Both the position numbers and the translations under genes were made by a program. Positions 60,975-64,000 of a stretch of 64,000 bases of DNA are shown here, piece after piece (within the stretch, counting starts at the first letter, position 1; the number at the start of each line of letters is the position of its first letter). Below the pieces are notes generated by a model. That model ran no database searches, was not told where the DNA came from, and was given only the letters and a program-made list of their open reading frames with translations. The stretch is from Kitasatospora sp. MAA19 (GTDB lineage Bacteria > Actinomycetota > Actinomycetes > Streptomycetales > Streptomycetaceae): NCBI RefSeq assembly GCF_029894125.1, contig NZ_JARXYZ010000022.1, positions 1 through 64,000 of the forward strand. The letters are read 5' to 3'.

Positions 60975-61952
60975 ATGGTCGGCACAGCACATCCGAGCAC
61001 CGGTGTGGAAGGCGTGGAGGGGGGAGTCGGCCTGACGGCCCTCCTGGTCGCCGCGGCCCGGGCGATCGAGACCCACCGCCACGACAGCCTGGCGCAGGAC
61101 GTCTACGCGGAGCACTTCGTGCTCGCCGCTCCGGCGTCCGCGGCCTGGCCGGTCCGCATCCAGGAGGTGGCGGACGGGGACGCGGACCCGCTGTGGGGGC
61201 GGTTCGCGCGCTACTTCGGTCTGCGGACGAGGGTCCTCGACGACTTCCTCCTCCGGTCGACGCACGCCGGAGCCCGCCAAGTGGTCCTGCTCGGTGCGGG
61301 GTTGGACACCCGGGCGTTCCGACTCGACTGGCCGCCCGGCTGCGTGGTGTTCGAGATCGACCGGGCGGGCGTGCTGGCGTTCAAGCACGGGGTGCTCGGC
61401 GGGCTGTCGGCCGCCCCGACGGCGGCGCGGGTACCGGTCCCGACCGATCTGCGCGCCGACTGGATCGAAGCGCTGACCGCCGCCGGCTTCGACACCGCCG
61501 CACCGAGCGTCTGGCTGGCCGAGGGCCTGATGTTCTACCTGCCCAACGCCGTCGAGACGTCCCTCATCGACACGGTGGACCGGCTGAGCCCGGCGGGAAG
61601 TGCCCTGGCCTTCGAGGTCAAGCTCGACAAGGACCTGCTGGAGTACCGCGACAGCCCGCTCTACACCTCGACGAAGCACCAGATCGGCATCGACCTGCTC
61701 AACCTGTTCGACCGGGAGCCGCGCCCCGACTCCGCGGGCGACCTCGCGGACAGGGGCTGGTCCACCTCGGTGCACACCCCCTTCGAGTTCACCCACCGGC
61801 ACGGACGGGGCCCGCTGCCCGAGCCGAACGACGCGCTGGCGGGCAACCGGTGGGTGTTCGCGAACAAGCCCCTCGACAAGCTTCTCGACAAGCCCCTCGA
61901 CAAGCCCGTGGACAAGCTTCTCGACGGGCCTCTCGACAAGCCGATCCCGTAA
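60975..61952 (+). CDS. SAM-dependent methyltransferase (PPM1/LCMT-like) with repeat tail
   Basis: This 325-aa enzyme belongs to the TIGR00027/LCMT-like methyltransferases: LRTRVLDDFL, the SAM loop VVLLGAGLDTRAFRLDWP, FEIDRAGVLAFKH, and WLAEGLMFYLPN. Such enzymes methylate small molecules in secondary metabolism, but targets are mostly unknown. GGGAGG precedes ATG 60975. After NRWVFANK the protein ends in six near-perfect four-residue repeats (PLDK/LLDK), which look like a recent expansion. Confidence 0.88.
   Translation: MVGTAHPSTGVEGVEGGVGLTALLVAAARAIETHRHDSLAQDVYAEHFVLAAPASAAWPVRIQEVADGDADPLWGRFARYFGLRTRVLDDFLLRSTHAGARQVVLLGAGLDTRAFRLDWPPGCVVFEIDRAGVLAFKHGVLGGLSAAPTAARVPVPTDLRADWIEALTAAGFDTAAPSVWLAEGLMFYLPNAVETSLIDTVDRLSPAGSALAFEVKLDKDLLEYRDSPLYTSTKHQIGIDLLNLFDREPRPDSAGDLADRGWSTSVHTPFEFTHRHGRGPLPEPNDALAGNRWVFANKPLDKLLDKPLDKPVDKLLDGPLDKPIP
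61869..61940 (+). repeat. 12-bp coding minisatellite, six units
   Basis: Six 12-bp units of the form CCCCTCGACAAG or CTTCTCGACAAG run head to tail in frame. Each encodes (P/L)-L-D-K with single changes (PVDK, LLDG). This gives a charged amphipathic C-terminal tail whose length could vary between strains by slippage. Confidence 0.85.
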
Positions 61953-61994
61953 CGCCGTTGTCGGACGGCCCGGCGGCGGGGGCGGAGCCTCCGT

Positions 61995-63098
61995 TCACCG
62001 CCCCGGCCCCTCCGGAACCAGGACGGGCTTGACCACCCGGCCCGCCTCGCAGTCCCGTTCCGCCTCGTTGATGTCGGCGAGCGGGTACGTGCGGATCAGC
62101 TGGTCGAAGGGGAACCGCCCGGCCCGCCACAGCCCGGTGAGCCGCGGAATCAGCAGCCCCGGCACCGCGTCCCCCTCACAGATGTGGGAGATCCGCCGGC
62201 CCCGGTCCAGCGTCCCCGGTTCGAGCGCCAGCGCGGTGTGGAGCCGCGCGACCAGTCCGAGGTGGCCGGTCGGGCGCAGCGCCCGGAGTGCGTCGTTGAT
62301 CAGCCGGGCGGAGCCCGTGGTGTCCAGCGCGTACTGCGCGCCGCCGCCGGTCGGCCGCCGGATGCGGCTTGGCAGGTCCGCCGAAGCGGCGTGCAGCGGG
62401 ATCGCGCCGAACCGCTCGGCGAGGGCCAGGCGTTCGGGCTGCCGGTCGACGGCCACGGTCACCGCCCCGGCGGCGGTGGCCGCCAGCACCGCGGCCAGGC
62501 CCACCGCCCCCGCGCCGAAGACCGCGACGGTGTCGCCGGGGCCGACGCCGAAGGAGTTCAGGACGGCCCCGGCGCCGGTGAGGAAGCCGCAGCCGAGCGG
62601 TCCGAGCAGCTCGACGGGCAGGTCGGGGTCGACCCGGACGGCGTTGCGGGCGGCGACCACCGCGTACTCGGCGAACGAGGACTGTCCGAACCACCGGGGG
62701 GCCAGCGCGCCCCCGGCCGCGTCGGTGAACCTCGCGGCGTTCTCCTCGCGGCCTCCGAAGAGGTTGAGCGGGGCGAAGGAGTCGCAGTAGGCGGGGGCCG
62801 CGCCCAGACAGTTCCGGCAGCGCCCACAGGAGTCGAAGCTCAGCACGACGTGGTCGCCGATGCTCAGGCCGGTGTCCGGGCCGCCCGCCTCCACCACGAC
62901 CCCGGCCCCCTCGTGACCGAGCACCGCCGGCAGCGGCGAGCGGCCCGCCGAGCGCCGGACCGCGAGATCCGTCCGGCACATCCCGCAGCCCGCGATCCTG
63001 ACCAGGACCTCGCCGTCGGCCGGTCCCGCGTCCAGGCACACCTCCTCGACGGCGAACCGGCTCTTGTACGAACGCAGCACCGCCGCGGCGAATTTCAC
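61995..63098 (-). CDS. Zinc-dependent alcohol dehydrogenase
   Basis: This medium-chain dehydrogenase (367 aa) has catalytic zinc ligands in GCGMCRTDLAV and LGHEGAGVV, the structural four-Cys lobe DSCGRCRNCLGAAPAYCDS, and a Rossmann fold VAVFGAGAVGLAAVLAA followed by VDRQPERL for NAD(H). It resembles class III-like or benzyl alcohol dehydrogenases. GTG 63098 is favoured because GGAGG lies seven bases upstream, inside the aldehyde dehydrogenase stop. The two genes would oxidise an alcohol to an acid in two steps. Confidence 0.9.
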   Translation of the reverse strand: MKFAAAVLRSYKSRFAVEEVCLDAGPADGEVLVRIAGCGMCRTDLAVRRSAGRSPLPAVLGHEGAGVVVEAGGPDTGLSIGDHVVLSFDSCGRCRNCLGAAPAYCDSFAPLNLFGGREENAARFTDAAGGALAPRWFGQSSFAEYAVVAARNAVRVDPDLPVELLGPLGCGFLTGAGAVLNSFGVGPGDTVAVFGAGAVGLAAVLAATAAGAVTVAVDRQPERLALAERFGAIPLHAASADLPSRIRRPTGGGAQYALDTTGSARLINDALRALRPTGHLGLVARLHTALALEPGTLDRGRRISHICEGDAVPGLLIPRLTGLWRAGRFPFDQLIRTYPLADINEAERDCEAGRVVKPVLVPEGPGR

Positions 63099-63100
63099 GG

Positions 63101-64000
63101 TCACGCCTCCTCCGGGCGGTGCACGACGAACGGACTGAGGTTCCCGTAGAGCCCCCACGGCCCGCCCGCGACGCCGACACCGCTCTCCTTGGTGCCCGCG
63201 AAGGGCTGGGCGAGGGACAGTTCGGCGTGGTGGTTGATCCACGCCGTCCCGCACTCCAGCCGGTCGGCCACCGCCTCGGCCCGGTCGAGGTCGCTGCCCC
63301 AGACCGAGCCGCCCAGCCCGAAGCCGGTGTCGTTGGCCGCCTCGACGGCGTCGTCCAGGTCCTCGTAGGGCAGCACCGGCAGGACCGGTCCGAACTGTTC
63401 CTCCGTCACCACCGGGCTGTCGGGCGGGACGTCGGCCAGGACCGTCGGGGCGAAGAAGTAGCCCGGCCGGTCCAGCCGGTGGCCGCCGGCCGCGGCCCGG
63501 GCGCCGTCCGCCAGGGCCCGGGCCGTGTACCGCTCGACCCGGGCCAGTTGGGGGCCGTTGTTGACCGGCCCCAGCTGGGTGCCGGGATCGAGCCCGGCTC
63601 CGACGACGGCGGACCTCGCGCGCTGGGCGAGGGCCTCCACCACCTGGGAGTAGAGCCGGGCCGGGGCGTAGACGCGCTTGACCGCCATGCAGACCTGCCC
63701 GCAGTTGCGGAACGCCGCCCAGAACAGCCGGTCCGCGATCCGGTCCACCTCCACGTCCTCCAGCAGGATGGCGGCGTCGTTGCCGCCCAGCTCCAGGGTG
63801 ACCCGGGCGAGCGAGGCCGCCGCGCCCTGCGCGACGGCCCGTCCGGTGGGGATCGAACCGGTGAAGGTCACATGCCGGATCCCCGGATGGGACACGAGGC
63901 GGGCACCGAGGGGTTCGCGACCGGTGACGATCGTCAGGACGCCCTCGGGGAGGGCGGCGGAGAGGACGGACCCCAGCAGCCGGGTGGCGAGGGGCGTGAA
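63101..64000 (-). CDS. NAD-dependent aldehyde dehydrogenase, partial (5' end off window)
   Basis: The visible 299 residues are the C-terminal part of an ALDH: HVTFTGSIPTGRAVA, the base Glu in VTLELGGNDAAI, nucleophile Cys in FRNCGQVCMAVKRVY, TEEQFGPVLPVLPYEDLDDA and WINHHAELSLAQPFAG. It lacks nothing expected in this part. It oxidises an aldehyde to the acid. Its stop is 2 bp from the start of the alcohol dehydrogenase gene, so the two form an operon. The N-terminus lies beyond 64000. Confidence 0.92.
   Translation of the reverse strand, partial: FTPLATRLLGSVLSAALPEGVLTIVTGREPLGARLVSHPGIRHVTFTGSIPTGRAVAQGAAASLARVTLELGGNDAAILLEDVEVDRIADRLFWAAFRNCGQVCMAVKRVYAPARLYSQVVEALAQRARSAVVGAGLDPGTQLGPVNNGPQLARVERYTARALADGARAAAGGHRLDRPGYFFAPTVLADVPPDSPVVTEEQFGPVLPVLPYEDLDDAVEAANDTGFGLGGSVWGSDLDRAEAVADRLECGTAWINHHAELSLAQPFAGTKESGVGVAGGPWGLYGNLSPFVVHRPEEA

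Overview
The window looks like chromosomal DNA from a streptomycete-type actinomycete (Streptomyces or Kitasatospora; the species cannot be fixed from sequence alone). GC is very high and uniform. GTG and TTG starts are common, many genes overlap by ATGA or GTGA, several exported proteins carry Tat signals, and the families present are typical: two DUF/XRE regulators, SARP-free small TetR units, DosS-like kinase with universal stress protein, PPOX/F420 protein, GH15 enzyme and IS701 or IS110 elements. I see no rRNA, tRNA or CRISPR array.

Layout. 1-1.5 kb is a nest of mobile DNA on the minus strand: an IS701-type transposase start is cut by a group II intron, whose reverse-transcriptase gene is itself cut by a second, related intron. 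1.5-6.1 kb holds an MMPL exporter divergent from a NarL-type two-component system, bracketed by two near-identical 144-bp IS701 ends. 6.1-8.8 kb is more IS701 debris around a TetR/SnoaL-like pair with twin operators, ending in a truncated exchanger gene. 9-14.5 kb has paaI, an orphan DosS-like kinase, a leader-ORF-coupled universal stress protein and a twice-frameshifted Ser/Thr kinase.

14.6-29.6 kb is the most unusual region. Five agmatine deiminase-family (PAD_porph) genes, two closely related TetR regulators and a complete peptide-type ABC importer sit together. Three of the deiminases carry Tat signals (two of these are lipoproteins), one has a cytosolic extension, and one is a compact classical form heading the importer operon. 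A palindrome TTGACTGAA-N2-TTCAGTCAA recurs upstream of two deiminases and beside both TetR genes, which points to one regulon. No N-carbamoylputrescine amidohydrolase is present. An IS110-type element has inserted in the middle.

29.7-38.5 kb carries a copper operon (small Met/His membrane protein, P-type ATPase, PCuAC chaperone), a lipoprotein, an NYN nuclease, a PPOX protein, a D,D-carboxypeptidase and a GH15 enzyme. 38.6-44.7 kb is a cell-wall cluster: five exported proteins with peptidoglycan-binding or wall-lytic domains, interleaved with two XRE-type membrane regulators. Three of the exported genes share an upstream palindrome CGTCCC-GGGACG. 44.9-55.4 kb has a TetR/siderophore-interacting pair, a large secreted subtilase-like protein that lacks the catalytic His, an epoxide hydrolase and a Tat purple acid phosphatase. 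55.5-59 kb is a TetR, amidase, AtzG-like and metallo-beta-lactamase unit with a shared 27-bp box. 59.2-64 kb has an MFS exporter, a methyltransferase with a repetitive tail, and an alcohol/aldehyde dehydrogenase pair that runs off the right edge.
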